Of a stretch of DNA of 64,000 nt, positions 52,574 through 64,000 are shown piece by piece. A program made the translations under genes and the position numbers. Source of the DNA: Epiperipatus broadwayi (lineage: Eukaryota > Onychophora > Udeonychophora > Euonychophora > Peripatidae); assembly GCA_028023455.1 (NCBI GenBank), contig JAQFVV010012672.1, positions 1,114,001 through 1,178,000 of the forward strand, in the 5' to 3' direction. The first letter of the stretch is position 1, and each line of letters begins with the position of its first letter. The notes below the pieces were generated by a model. It was not told the DNA's origin and searched no databases. It saw only the letters and a program-made list of their open reading frames with translations.

Positions 52574-53333
52574 TTAATTATTATATATATTATTTATTTC
52601 AGTTTCCTGAAATATCTAAAATACTTTAAAGATATGAGATTTTTAATGAGTATGTAGAAGAAGTAAGAATTATTCTTAATATATAAAAATCATAATCCTG
52701 GAAAAGCAGTGCTATGTATATTGGTTTAATTTTATAAAAAATTGCTATAATTTCACTATTGATGCTTATTATGTGTGTACATATATATTGCCCTTGTATA
52801 TAGATAAATCTTTATTATCAGGAGGTATATTTAGTCTATAGTACATGTATAGGAATACTTACACACATGTATGTATCTTTCATACAAATCTGTAAGAGCC
52901 ATGTTTATATTTACAGATGTGAATTGGATAGGGAGGAGGGGGATAGTTTTAAAATATAATCTTTATAGAAACTATTATCTATGGGAAAAAATTTTTTTTG
53001 TAGATACAGTATATGATATATTGGTATACAGAATTAAATTTTTATAAATCATTTTTATGGAATTAAATTGCATAATTGCAAATAATGTTTACAACCCTAT
53101 ACATTTATTTTTCAGCAAGTTATACAATATGAGAAAGATTAGTATAAAAATTTCAGAAAGCTGTTATAGTTTAGAGTCAGAAAACATTTAAATCACCTTG
53201 TTGATTAATTTGTTTGATGTAATTCAAAATAGTTTCCATGTCTTGTTGTTAATTTCACATTTTTAAAAGAAAAGATTACAATATTTTTTTATTACCCGGT
53301 AACATTGCATTGTATTGTTTTTGCCTGGCAAAA

Positions 53334-53375
53334 ATGCCATCAAGTGGCCAAGCCTGGCTAAGTAATTAGTACCAT
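53334..53375 (+). repeat. Interspersed repeat core (copy 1)
   Basis: ATGCCATCAAGTGGCCAAGC then CTGGCTAAGTAATTAGTACC recurs at 59801-59842. The GGCTAAGTAATTAG core loosely resembles an A box, so a SINE is possible. Confidence 0.65.
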
Positions 53376-53779
53376 ATATATTTATTATGATTTAAAATAT
53401 GTTTGATCTCTCATAATTTGAATCCATGATTCCATGTGTCAGCATTCATTTTTATACATACAATTCTGATATATTTAAATGTGCACATTTTAAAACATAA
53501 TATTCACAATTGAAAATAATTCTTCATTTTAGAATATGAAAAAGAGAAAAATATATCAATCATTAATGGCAAAACTCAATTTAGTTCTTTATCTTACTGT
53601 TCAAACTTTAATAATAATTTGGCTTTGATATTTTAACAAAAAAAGTAACTTATTTATTATGCTATTCAAAATTGAACAATAATTTAACTTGATGATATAA
53701 AAAAGATACGAATATCTTAGTTTAAACAAATTAATTCAAAATTATATAATAATTCTTAACTTGATAGGTACAATATATA

Positions 53780-56700
53780 TATTCTGCCCTTGTCATTGTG
53801 TGTAGCTCCACTACACATCAGGCCAATCACGTTGAGGGCCATAATCTAACCACCCCATTCCCGCATCTCCACTTCTCCCAAAATAAATATAATATAGTGA
53901 AAATCACCTAACCGGGTTCTAGCTCTAATAATTAATGAAATATTCAATTAAATGCTTTACTAGCTCAAGTTTCTTAATTTAACTTAGGTTCTGTTTTAAA
54001 CTAACTCAAATAAATATTCAGGAATTCATGAGACTAGAAGTGGAAATACGGGTGACAAGGTAGATTACATTGAGACAATATCCCACAGGATATCACCTCA
54101 ATGGCATAAGAACACTATCCCCCCTTATACTACTATTACACATAATAACTACATAGTATTCTTATGACTTCCGCAACTTCTAATCACTAAGACTCATTTA
54201 ACAATTAAAGTATTAATCTTTTATCTCTAATAATAATAATAGTAATCATCTAGCTCAAATGAAATAATCTCAGGTTCTTAAATTTATTCATATGTTAATA
54301 AACATATGGTAGCAAAATATGATAAGGGATTTTATGTCATAATCTACTACTCTGCAATTAGATTAATAATAAAACAATAATAATCACAATCTTCATTGCT
54401 TAATCCAACTAGTACAGCTTTTCTTTCATCCCAAATTTATAACCGTAATAAATTAGTTAATAATCTAATATCCCCTTTTTTTATCTTTAAGTAATAAAAT
54501 AAATTAATAAGTGGCAGTGTTTAGATAATCTGATAAATAAAGCAAGTGGCAACTAATAGCATATAATTTAGCAAATTATTATGATAATGGATTGATGACC
54601 AGTAACGCAATGCAATTTGATAATTATTTAATTACAAGAACATCAATAAATATTTAAGATTAAACATACTTCCTTATTTATCCTTTGTGCAAACAATCAT
54701 ATACTTAGTTTAATGGTTGTGAACATACCCTGTGAATTCATGCAATGATGTAGAGAAAACAAAACTCAGACACAAGTTTTAATAAACAAATTTTAAAATT
54801 TTATTAACATCTATAAAAATAAATAAAACAAACAAATACCATCTACATCTATTTACAAGGGATATCCTCATTTTTCTTTACACTACAATAGCTGAATTAT
54901 ACACATTTATATTTTTTTTATCGTTAATTAAACTTATTATGCCTTTTAAAAGTTATTTATTTATTTCTCATTAGGTTTATCATATCACTTATTTTAACTA
55001 TTTTATGGGTAACACCATTCTTTACCTTTTAATATTAAAGTTACTGTATTATAAATTATCTATGTGGATAAACATCATTTATAACATCATAATTTTACAA
55101 TCAATATGGTTTTTTAAAAGAAAATTACATTTTCTTGTAACTTTATATAAGTCACTCCGCATATTATTCAAATATTATTATTACTTTTAACGTTTGTTCT
55201 CCAATGCTCGCAAACTATAATACGTTTATTCCATAAGCCATACTCATGTATAATACCATAACACGGGTTTAATTATCACCTGTTACAGTTTCACATATAC
55301 TATAATTATCGAATGTTATTGTATTTTTCTAAATATGCAATACTTATATTTTGTAAAATATAATTAATAATAAGAAAATGTGAAATTATATTTAATATTT
55401 TTGTATATTTCTATTTGGATATACTTTTATAAAATTATAGTTCATTTCTTAAAAGGAATTAAAATAATTCTCTAACTCCTTCCCTTCTTAGGATATCTGC
55501 ATCTTTCTTTCAATAATCATAATCTACTCTTCGTTAATACTTAACTATTCTTATTCCAAATAATAGCATGACATACATTCTAAAATATCTATTGTTTCCC
55601 TTTTAATAGACTTATCATATAACGATGTAGTTGCAAGAAATACAGATAAAGATAGCGAAAGATGTATAGGATATCGGGAAGATAGATAGATAACTTAGCT
55701 GCAATATACTTCAAAAATGTATGAACAGTGTGAATAGGTCCGACATTCATTGTCTAATAACCTTGGCGATAAGCGTGATGTGGCAGCTATTTACTCAGCT
55801 TTACCAAACATCTAGTACGACTCACAAGAAATATATAAAATACCACTATCCAAGACAATATGGGTACCAGTCGTAGGGCTTTGTTAACTACGCTGATTAA
55901 CATCTAAAACTACCTATTATTTCATTCCCTGTAGCATCCTAGTTTTTAATACATTCTCTTGGTTTCCGAATCACCACGTACTACCAAGTCACTACCCAAA
56001 CTATCTCTCGAGATTTTTTACTGTATCCAACATCGATAAAATACTAACTACTTTTTAAAAACAATAAACAAAATTCGCTAATATAAAAAACATTTCCCTA
56101 TTCCATAAGAACAATTTGTCTTGCTTTATTACACTGTAGGTTCAACATCTACGTTTTGTTAAAATAACATTTAAATATCCCAATCGGAAAATTAACAGAA
56201 AATATCACATAACCATCGGTTATATTGAACTATATTAATAACACATAAAATGATTATCGTATGCATATTTTTTAAAAATCTAATCACATCTCAAAGTGTT
56301 TTAGAGTGTTGTTTTCAAAAATGCGTTTTACAACAATAATAACAATAAAACTTTTGCGCTACATTCATTCGATTCTCAGCTGATCTAAATAAATAAAACA
56401 TACATTATATATCATTAATAATTATAAATGTTACCAAAAACAATCTTTATCTTCCTATCAGAGTTCGTAGTAGGTTTCTTTCTCTTCGAGCATCGCAAAT
56501 ATACAAATTTCCACATACATACAATTTTATTTTAAAATTCAAAATCAAAACATATTATTTCATATAATGTTATATCACGAATTAATGTATTTTGTTTTCC
56601 CTATCGCTATCTAAAACTTAATGTTTAACTTAGATTAGTAAAGAAAATAATTCAAACCATAATCACATATTTTTCTGACAGTAAATCTTGGTTAGTCCCA

Positions 56701-57950
56701 TAATATTTATTATTTCTTCTTTTGTCCGAATGTTCTCCTTTCTGCTTATTAAAGTTTTAAATAAATTAGTTCATTTAATAAACTGTTTAGACGATCTTTA
56801 GTTTTAGTGTTTAATCCAAAATTATTAGAAAACATTTTATTAGTTATCCCACGAAGCTTTTTAAATGTTCTGGCGAATATTACCTCGGCGCGTTGATGCA
56901 TCTTTATTTCTAGTTAAACTACAATTATTTAATAATTACGGTACCAATTACGTTTTCCATGGATCCAATATTTTATATTCTGTAAAATTTTTTTTTTTTT
57001 TTTCTTTAGGCAAGTGTTTTCCTTGGTAAACTTCACTTTCATTCATTATTATTTTATATACACTACTTTCGATCTTTAACTATTTTCTAGAGTATTTTCT
57101 CAAGTCATCTTAAAGAAAGCAATTCAAACTATTTCAATATTAAAATTCCTTTTGTCCATTTATTCTTATACGAATAATACTTATTTTTATTTTCCATTAT
57201 CTTCATTAACTCTGCGCACAATGTCCTTTCATTGATTTTATACGCACGAAAGCAGCTTTCATAGTGATACGCTATATAAACTATATCAACGAATAATATT
57301 AACATATTATAAAATTTACAACTTGGTTTTAAGAATCTATCCATTTTCTATTGAAAACTCCGATTATATTTCGATAGAATCCACTGGCAGGTTACTGTAA
57401 AGTTAGTGAAACATTACTATGAAAAACTTTTTTTTAAAACATTTTATTCTAAGATTCTCTTCGGATGATTTTTAAATTGTCAGTTGGTTTCTTTCAAAGA
57501 TATTATTAAAATTATAATAAAATTGACTAATAAATTGAAGAAAAAAAAAAAATTAGAGAGCTTAAAATTTTACCTCTGCTCTGGAGTCAATACATTTTTG
57601 TTCTCCCCCGTTTATACAATTAGTTGGCGCGATTTTGGTTGTCTGCCAAGATCTATTTTTTTATTGGTCAATCCCTACTTGGATTTATAAACAATTTCTA
57701 AAGTTTTAAAATCATGACGTAATAGACTTAAATGTTAACTCATTATTATTTTTAAATCAATTATTATCTATTACAACTTATTTTTATTATGATGTGTGAC
57801 AATTCCATCTACTTCTATAATATACTATTTAAATATTTTAATTATTAGTATTAATTTAAACCGGTGCTTATACATAGAATATTCCAGACAGTCACATAGT
57901 CATTTCCGGTGTTTAGTCTAATTTTATCTGTCTTAATAAATTTGCTACTT
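53780..57950. other. Compositionally distinct C-rich, G-poor block, origin unknown
   Basis: From CTGCCCTTGTCATTGTGTGT onward the plus strand is visibly poor in G and richer in C and CpG than either flank. Homopolymer runs are fewer until about 56.97 kb. No reverse transcriptase, integrase or transposase motif was recognised on either strand. It begins with a small hairpin (TGTGTAG/CTACACA near 53799-53817). It may be a large inserted element in reverse orientation. Confidence 0.35.
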
Positions 57951-59800
57951 ATATTATATAAAATAATTATATAAAATTTTGAAAAACAATTTAGAAAAAT
58001 ATAGAATTAGATACAATTCTCACCATCACAATATTTATTATTAAATATATCATATTAATCTTTTACTGCTTAATATAGTCTATAATTTTAAATACTATAT
58101 AATATTAATTTTAAAATTTTTTTAGTAATTGACCATTTATAACCATCATTGACCTATAGAAAAGGGCACAATATATAGGTAAAAAGTAAACTTTATTAAT
58201 TATAAAATTGTTAATTAGAAATATGATGTTTCTAATATTATATTTTGTAAAAACTTTGCAATATTTTAACACTATAAATATGATCATTTAAATAAGATAT
58301 GCTTTAATATATCATATCAATAAAAAAATATCTTTTTTTTTTTTTACCAAAATTGGATTGTGCAAGTTGGGAACTGACTATATATATAATTTTTTTAAAA
58401 AAATATATAATTTTTTTTTAAAAATTCTCTTCAGGATAAATTTCAGAGTTAACTGCATAACTATTTATTTATTTATTTCTAGTTTGATTTATATTTGATA
58501 AAGTTAATAATCATAATTTTTGATTTTGTTTTATTTGTATATATTCATATAAGCACACAAATTCATGCATTATTACTCATTTATTGAATTATTATGAAAT
58601 AAATATATAAATTTACAAACATTATTAAATGTTTTTAAATTATTAGGATTATAAAGGAATATATATATATATTTCATTGAAAGTATGCAATTTATTATAA
58701 ATTTTTATTAAAAATAGTACAATTGTTAGTTGCATGGGAGACCAGAAGATGGGTTGGACTTTAATACAGGAATCTTTAGCTATAAAGTCCATCATCTTAT
58801 TATTGTGCTAAAATATACAGAACGATGCTTCAATAATTGATTTAAATAGTTGATTTTTAGTAACAGTAGTCTGTTGGTAAGCAAAAGTTTTTTAAAAAAT
58901 TTAAAATATTGGCTAGTTAAATTGGAGCGCTTTGTTGCTTAAATGTCACATGATTTCAACAACAAATATACATACACATGTGTTTCGTGATTAAATTTAA
59001 GGAACAAATATTGACTAATAAATTTTAATATTATGTCAAATTTATAATTATCAAAATCATTTCAAATTATTTTGATTATTTTTTGATAGAAATAGTGGTT
59101 TCAGGGAGGCAGTTTTTTTTTTTTTTGTTATTTGAAGCTCTTAAATTATATGTTACTTATTTTTTATATTATTTCTAATCTATTGTATATCTTAATTAAT
59201 AGAGAATTGATGAATTTAAGAATGAGAAAATCTGAAGGCTTCTGAAATCCAGATTTGTGTCATAATATTTTGGAAGTATGTTGTAGATTATTTAAGGTTT
59301 TATCAATTAATTTATATTTTTTATTTTGAATAACATGCTTCTAATAATCTATATTGATTCTAGAATATGTAAGTAGACTAGTATGGAGGGTTTGATGGAT
59401 TTTTTTTTTTTTTGCATGTGTTGAACGATTTGTTCAAATTCAAAGGATCCCATATTATTATAGCACCTGAATAGACTGAAACTAAGAGCTATAAAGTTGG
59501 ACTTGATAGCGAAAAGCATGTTGATAGTTGTTTTTAATAAAAAAATCAAATGACCAAAATAACATTTCATTGAAATTCTATCAATTGATAAATTATAGGT
59601 AAATACCATAACATGAAAAGATGTTAAGTTTTTTAATTCTATCATCTTTATCAAAATTGGAGTGTTGATCAGGATATAATATATATTTCTTTGAACATTT
59701 TCATATTTTGTATGCATTGGAAATATTTAAATAATTATTTAGGTCTCTTTAAAAATTTTTTGATTTTGAAATGGTCATTAATAAAGCTGTCCTTAACAAC

Positions 59801-59842
59801 AATGCCAACGGGTGGCCAAACCCGGCTAAGTAATTAGTACCA
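59801..59842 (+). repeat. Interspersed repeat core (copy 2)
   Basis: AATGCCAACGGGTGGCCAAA then CCCGGCTAAGTAATTAGTAC matches 53334-53375, with C/T and G/A differences of the kind expected from CpG decay. Confidence 0.65.
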
Positions 59843-60869
59843 GAAATTTTTTTTTACTTCAATATATATTGCTTGAATAATTTGGAACAATAGATCCTTT
59901 CCACCACAAGTTTTATGGGGTTTAGGATGCTTTTAACTAGCATATTTAAATTTTTTTTTATCCACATATAGTATTTAGCAATTAATTTTTTGTGATATAG
60001 TAATATTTAATTGACACAGATGTACTACTAATAAAAATAATAACATAGTTAAATGTGCAGAAGGTCCAAATATTAAGAGTACCAATGTGACAGGTTAAGT
60101 TAGAAATTGGTTAAATAGAAAACTAATTATCAAGCCTGTATTCTACCACTGTAGTAAACCACTCAGAAGAAAAAAAGAAGGCAGATGGCATTGGAGTGAA
60201 TAAATCATTAAACAAGCCTATCTTGAAAATATACTTCACTGTGTTTAATAAAACTTAACATTACTTAAGAACAGTTGAGAAAGATCATTACTTAAAATTC
60301 AATGAACAGATGAGAAATGATGTAGGGCTTAGATATTATGTATAATAGTTAATTGTAATCATAATAATGGAATTAAAGTATTAGTTTTTATCAACTATTT
60401 GATTGAATTAGTTTGAAGTAAAAACACGATGTTTTAAAATAACATGAATTAAAACATTTAATTTTCTTAAATTATTTCCATAAAACAAATACAACTTGTA
60501 AATGTAGTTTTAAAAACAGTATTTAGGGATTATGACACTACTTTTTGAGAAAATATAAATTATTTATCTGAAAAACATTGAATGAAAACTTATTGATTTA
60601 TATTGCTTGCTTAATGTATTTATTTTTAGAAGTATTCAAGTAAAGTTGAACTAATTTTGTTTTACAACTATATAGGTATCACAATTTATTTACTTGAGCC
60701 AACTCAAGAACATTTGATTTTTTTTTTTTTTTTTTTAGCAAAAGAGACAGGTATAAAGATAGACATGGGTAAAGTCACTGCCAAAAAAAGTGCCTTCTAT
60801 CAAATGGAGACTAAGTAACATAGTATAATAGTACAATAATATAACCAACCATCTGGTGATGATAATTAA

Positions 60870-61236
60870 TCTAGCCAACTAAAAAGTAGAAAAATAAAGT
60901 AATCTAAAAAGTAGAAAAAAACCTGAACCTCGGTTTAATTTGCCATTCTTGAAAAATATCAGAGTTCTTAAGAAACTAGACTTGTTATAAAACAATTGGA
61001 AATTGCAGAAATAATATCAGTTCAAAAAAGCATTTGAGGCTCAAATAAATCATAAAAATCAAAAAGGCCTCAAATGCTTTTATGAAATGACAATATTCCT
61101 GCAATTTCCAATTATTTTATAACAAATCTAGATTCCTAAGATCTCTGATATTTTCCAAGAATGACAAATTAACAGAGATTCCATTTTTTTTCTACTTTTT
61201 AATCTGATTACTTTATTTTTCTACTTTTAGTCTGCT
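60870..61236. repeat. Foldback element with arms of about 170 bp
   Basis: The left arm (about 60870-61040) contains ACTAAAAAGTAG, TTTGCCATTCTTGAAAAATA, GACTTGTTATAAAACAATTG and AAAGCATTTGAGGC. The right arm (about 61066-61236) holds the reverse complements and ends TTTCTACTTTTAGTCTG. The 26-bp spacer is AT-rich. ACCATCTGGTGATGATA just left of it recurs at 61733-61750. Confidence 0.85.
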
Positions 61237-61519
61237 AATACTGTTTACATAAAAGCATTATTAAAAAAAAAATTTTTTTTTTTACATATTTTATTTTTTA
61301 CTTTGTAGTTATAAACTAAAAAAAAAGTCTGGCAAAAATTATGATTTAACAATAAAACATGAAAAAGAATGATTAAGACAACAACGTAGAAATGATGCAG
61401 AAACTCCTGAACAAAAATAATTTTTATTTATGAAATCTTTTATCCTATCAAACTTTTTTTATTAAGAACAAAAATGTTTAAAACTAAAAAAAAAAATCTT
61501 AGCTGGATCAAAATTAAAA

Positions 61520-61765
61520 AATGTGGTCATACAGACATGTTAAGTTAATATAAAGACATATAAAAATTCAAATGAAATGGTTAAACTCAAAATGTTCAAT
61601 AATATTTTCAACCATACACAGAAAATATGTGCATACAGACCGAACTATACATAGATGTAACAAGTTAAAATATAAACATAAAAATTCAAATGAAATGATT
61701 AAACTGAAAAATACATTCGGTAATATAATCAACCATCTGGTGATGATATTCAATTAAACTAGCAT
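61520..61765. repeat. Imperfect tandem repeat of about 118 bp
   Basis: AAAAATTCAAATGAAATGGT then TAAACTCAAAATG at 61562 recurs at 61680 as AAAAATTCAAATGAAATGAT then TAAACTGAAAAATAC. CATACAGAC also recurs at the same interval. Confidence 0.7.
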
Positions 61766-62231
61766 TGAAGGTTAACTGTAATTAACCCAAAAGTATTTTT
61801 AATTTTTTCTAGAGTCAATTTAAAATTAATCTTTCACATCAAACTTTTCTAAATAGAAAGTTTACTTCTGGATATTTTATTATTACTGATCATCATTTTA
61901 AATTACCATTATCCCTGCATGTCTGCCAGCAGATTGCAAGGCTTATCAGCATTAGTGAATATTAATGACATTTGGAGCGCTAAAAGCAAACTAAATAGAT
62001 TAATAAAAAAATGTATTAACAATTTATTTAGAATAAATTATAAATGTGTTTCATATATATTCATAATTGCTAGCAGATAAATACACAAAATTTTGAAAAT
62101 AAAAAAATAATTATAAATATTAAAACTTAAGGCCTTATGATTAAATATAAAGATAAGGTCTTACCATAATAAAAATATTTTAAAACCATGGTTCTGCAAA
62201 TATTGTATGTTTGGTATATATGGGTTCTTCT

Positions 62232-62459
62232 TTAATGATAATCTTTATCATTCCAGTCCTGATTATGATTTTCTCTTTGAGTATTGATGACAGTAGATAC
62301 TAGATGAGCCCCACCAGAGAAAAGTATGACAGGTCTCATAACAAAGTCCATCCTTTTCCTTGTAGTATGATTTTCTTCCTTAAAACTGGCACCATTCTAT
62401 GCAACTTCAACATTTATATTTGGATATGACTGCACAGTTCCAGGTCTTTTGACTGGCAT
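62232..62459 (-). pseudogene. Unidentified coding-like stretch with one internal stop
   Basis: The minus strand reads MPVKRPGTVQSYPNINVEVA, a TAG stop, NGASFKEENHTTRKRMDFVM, RPVILFSGGAHLVSTVIN and TQRENHNQDWNDKDYH before TAA. Amino-acid composition is unlike chance AT-rich frames (few I, F, Y and K runs; many P, R, G and H). I cannot name the family. It could be an exon or relic of a neighbouring gene or an unfamiliar transposon protein. No flanking splice sites were confirmed. Confidence 0.3.
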
Positions 62460-63539
62460 GGTTTTGGTTTTCTAGCCACTCATAATTGCTGAAGTAGATA
62501 GAGTATTGAAAAATAATTTTATAACAGCAAAGTACAGCTATCAGAAGCTATACTGAGGGAAATCTAAGCGGAATCGATCTGCATTGCTTTATTTTTAAAT
62601 CAAAACTAATAGATCTATTTCTATCTTGTTTTCAATATATTTTTTAATACCTAACTCATAATCAAGTATTTACATCAGGATGTTTTTCAGAAAACGTCAT
62701 CAAGATCTAATTATTAGATTTAGCATATATTTATTTCACAACATGTTATTTCATAAACACTTTCTTCATTCATTTAATTACTTTATAAATGATAACTAGT
62801 TTTTATTATGAGCTAGAAAGAAAGAAAGAAAAGAAAATCATGACAACTTCAAAATTCATTATCTAACTTTCTCAATTTTACTGCTTTACAATTTTTATTA
62901 ATGTCTTTAGATTTGCCATTCGATGTATTATAGGAAAAGACAAACTATTTCTTTATGCTTCTATCTAGCAGGTACATCTGAAAGAGTTACAAAATGTCGT
63001 ACATTTTCTTAAACTATACGATTCATTTGTATGCAATAAAATAAATTTCTCTTCCCTTACATTAATTTGTTTATTTTTTTTGGTAATTTTGCATAGTATC
63101 TTTCCTTATTAAATACTTAGTAATTATATTAACTCTAGATCTATTTTCCTTTAGTTATAGTTTAGTTGCACATATATATTCAGTATGCACAGATGTATTC
63201 AATCTATACATTTATTAATCTATTAAGTATTTTATTGGACTTTCTTAACCCTGTGCCTTTGTCATACAACTAATGTGCTGCAATTGAATTTGTTGTTACA
63301 ATAGAAGTTAGTTAATTGATTTTATTCAGTGCTTATTTTGCTCTCTGACTACATAAGAGACAGAAAGATCACTATCTAAAAAACTTACTGCTATAGAAAT
63401 GATTTGCATTTTAGTACAGAATAAGAAATATTTTTAAAATGTAATGTGAAGTATGCATTAGTTAATTTAAAAATTAACTCAACTAAAGAGAATGGTGCAA
63501 GTAAGATGAATCTCATTAGGCATGGAACAACACGTTGAT

Positions 63540-63682
63540 AATGTATTTAATTTTCAAAGTAATGTAGTAGATAGATGAGATTGAATCACTTCATATCATT
63601 CTGCAAGTGTGCAATGTATTTAAATTTCAAAGTAATAGTAGATAGATGAGATTGAATCACTTCATATCATTCTGCAAGTGTG
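63540..63682. repeat. 73-bp tandem duplication
   Basis: Two copies of AATGTATTTAATTTTCAAAG then AGTAGATAGATGAGATTGAA and TCATTCTGCAAGTGTG. The second lacks 3 bp (GTA before GTAGATAG) and has one extra A. Confidence 0.9.
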
Positions 63683-64000
63683 TGATTACCGTGAAGCAAA
63701 TGCCTGGCAGGTGTAATATGTGAAATGATCTATACCTTTAAATGATTTCTATGTGAATGACACACCCAGTATTTATTAAATAAATAGTGAGAGGCATGAG
63801 AGATTCAAGGAACTTTTCTAAGTACAGTATTGTATTGCTTAAGATTTCATAAATACCAATCTTTTATAGGTACTTTAAATAAATTGATATTTTTTTATAA
63901 AAAAAAAGTTATAAATTGTAAATGCATGTCATTGAATCATCAATGTGATAGAAGTAATCATCTATCAAAAGAAAATTGTACTCTTTATATTATCTGGCAG

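Larger units (their letters stand above)
50846..64000. other. Gene-poor 3' flank
   Basis: I found no convincing multi-exon gene here. Supported contents are the SINE at 52.48 kb, repeats at 53.33 and 59.80 kb, a C-rich/G-poor block (53.8-57.9 kb), a foldback at 60.9 kb, tandem repeats at 61.5 and 63.5 kb and an unidentified coding-like stretch at 62.2 kb. The remainder, including frames of 60-120 residues at 55.0, 57.1-57.7, 59.3-59.7 and 61.6 kb, looks like chance open frames or unidentifiable relics. Confidence 0.6.

Noticed and set aside
59349-59717. 122-residue minus-strand frame
   Set aside because: One short segment in a shifted frame (QHAFR) faintly recalls reverse transcriptases, but no ordered motifs support it.
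1-64000. CRISPR arrays, operons, prophages
   Set aside because: The spliced golgin gene, long introns and retroelements show this is animal nuclear DNA; the tandem repeats present lack unique spacers.

Overview
This is AT-rich animal nuclear DNA. It carries the last nine coding exons of one plus-strand gene, spread over about 47 kb of introns full of decayed transposable elements, followed by a long gene-poor 3' flank. The organism is an invertebrate-like animal with large introns. The RTE-type and Penelope-like retroelement remnants and tRNA-like SINE fragments fit many arthropod or other invertebrate genomes, but the sequence alone does not fix the phylum. There are no bacterial genes, CRISPR arrays or intact mobile elements.

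The gene is GCC2 (GCC185), a trans-Golgi network golgin. Exons at 2742-2844, 16216-16404, 16486-16533, 28055-28124, 39089-39168, 39259-39332, 39881-39950, 40032-40140 and 49458-49531 join in frame with consistent splice phases. They give 271 residues ending in a GRIP domain and a typical GCC2 C-terminus (...WSGYLHRWSGLM, stop at 49529-49531). The N-terminal and most coiled-coil exons lie upstream of the window. Introns fall into two sizes: four short (81-548 bp) and four long (9-13 kb).

The long introns hold fossils. Intron 2845-16215 has foldback repeats near 3.7-4.6 kb, an antisense RTE fragment (7.1-7.5 kb), an antisense Penelope-like GIY-YIG fragment (7.9-8.3 kb), a 2.2-kb non-coding repeat (11.0-13.25 kb) and a sense RTE tail ending about 100 bp before the next exon. 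Intron 16534-28054 has an 860-bp inverted repeat with a mirrored GAAACG hairpin, three tandem 38-mers, a sense RTE fragment, an inverted 2-kb copy of the 11-13 kb repeat and an antisense RTE endonuclease. Intron 28125-39088 has two opposed non-LTR reverse-transcriptase relics, a 537-bp foldback element with 14-bp target duplications and another RTE tail. Intron 40141-49457 has tandem duplications and a pair of 50-bp direct repeats.

Downstream of the stop codon (49.5-64 kb) there is a probable 3' UTR, a tRNA-like SINE, a C-rich/G-poor block at about 53.8-57.9 kb, a foldback element at 60.9-61.2 kb and an unidentified coding-like antisense stretch at 62.2-62.5 kb. Most other open frames are chance frames in AT-rich DNA.

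No new coding system is visible. The most interesting structures are (i) the two long inverted repeat copies flanking two GCC2 exons, which could pair in the pre-mRNA, and (ii) the mirrored hairpin with a compensatory base change in its two arms.
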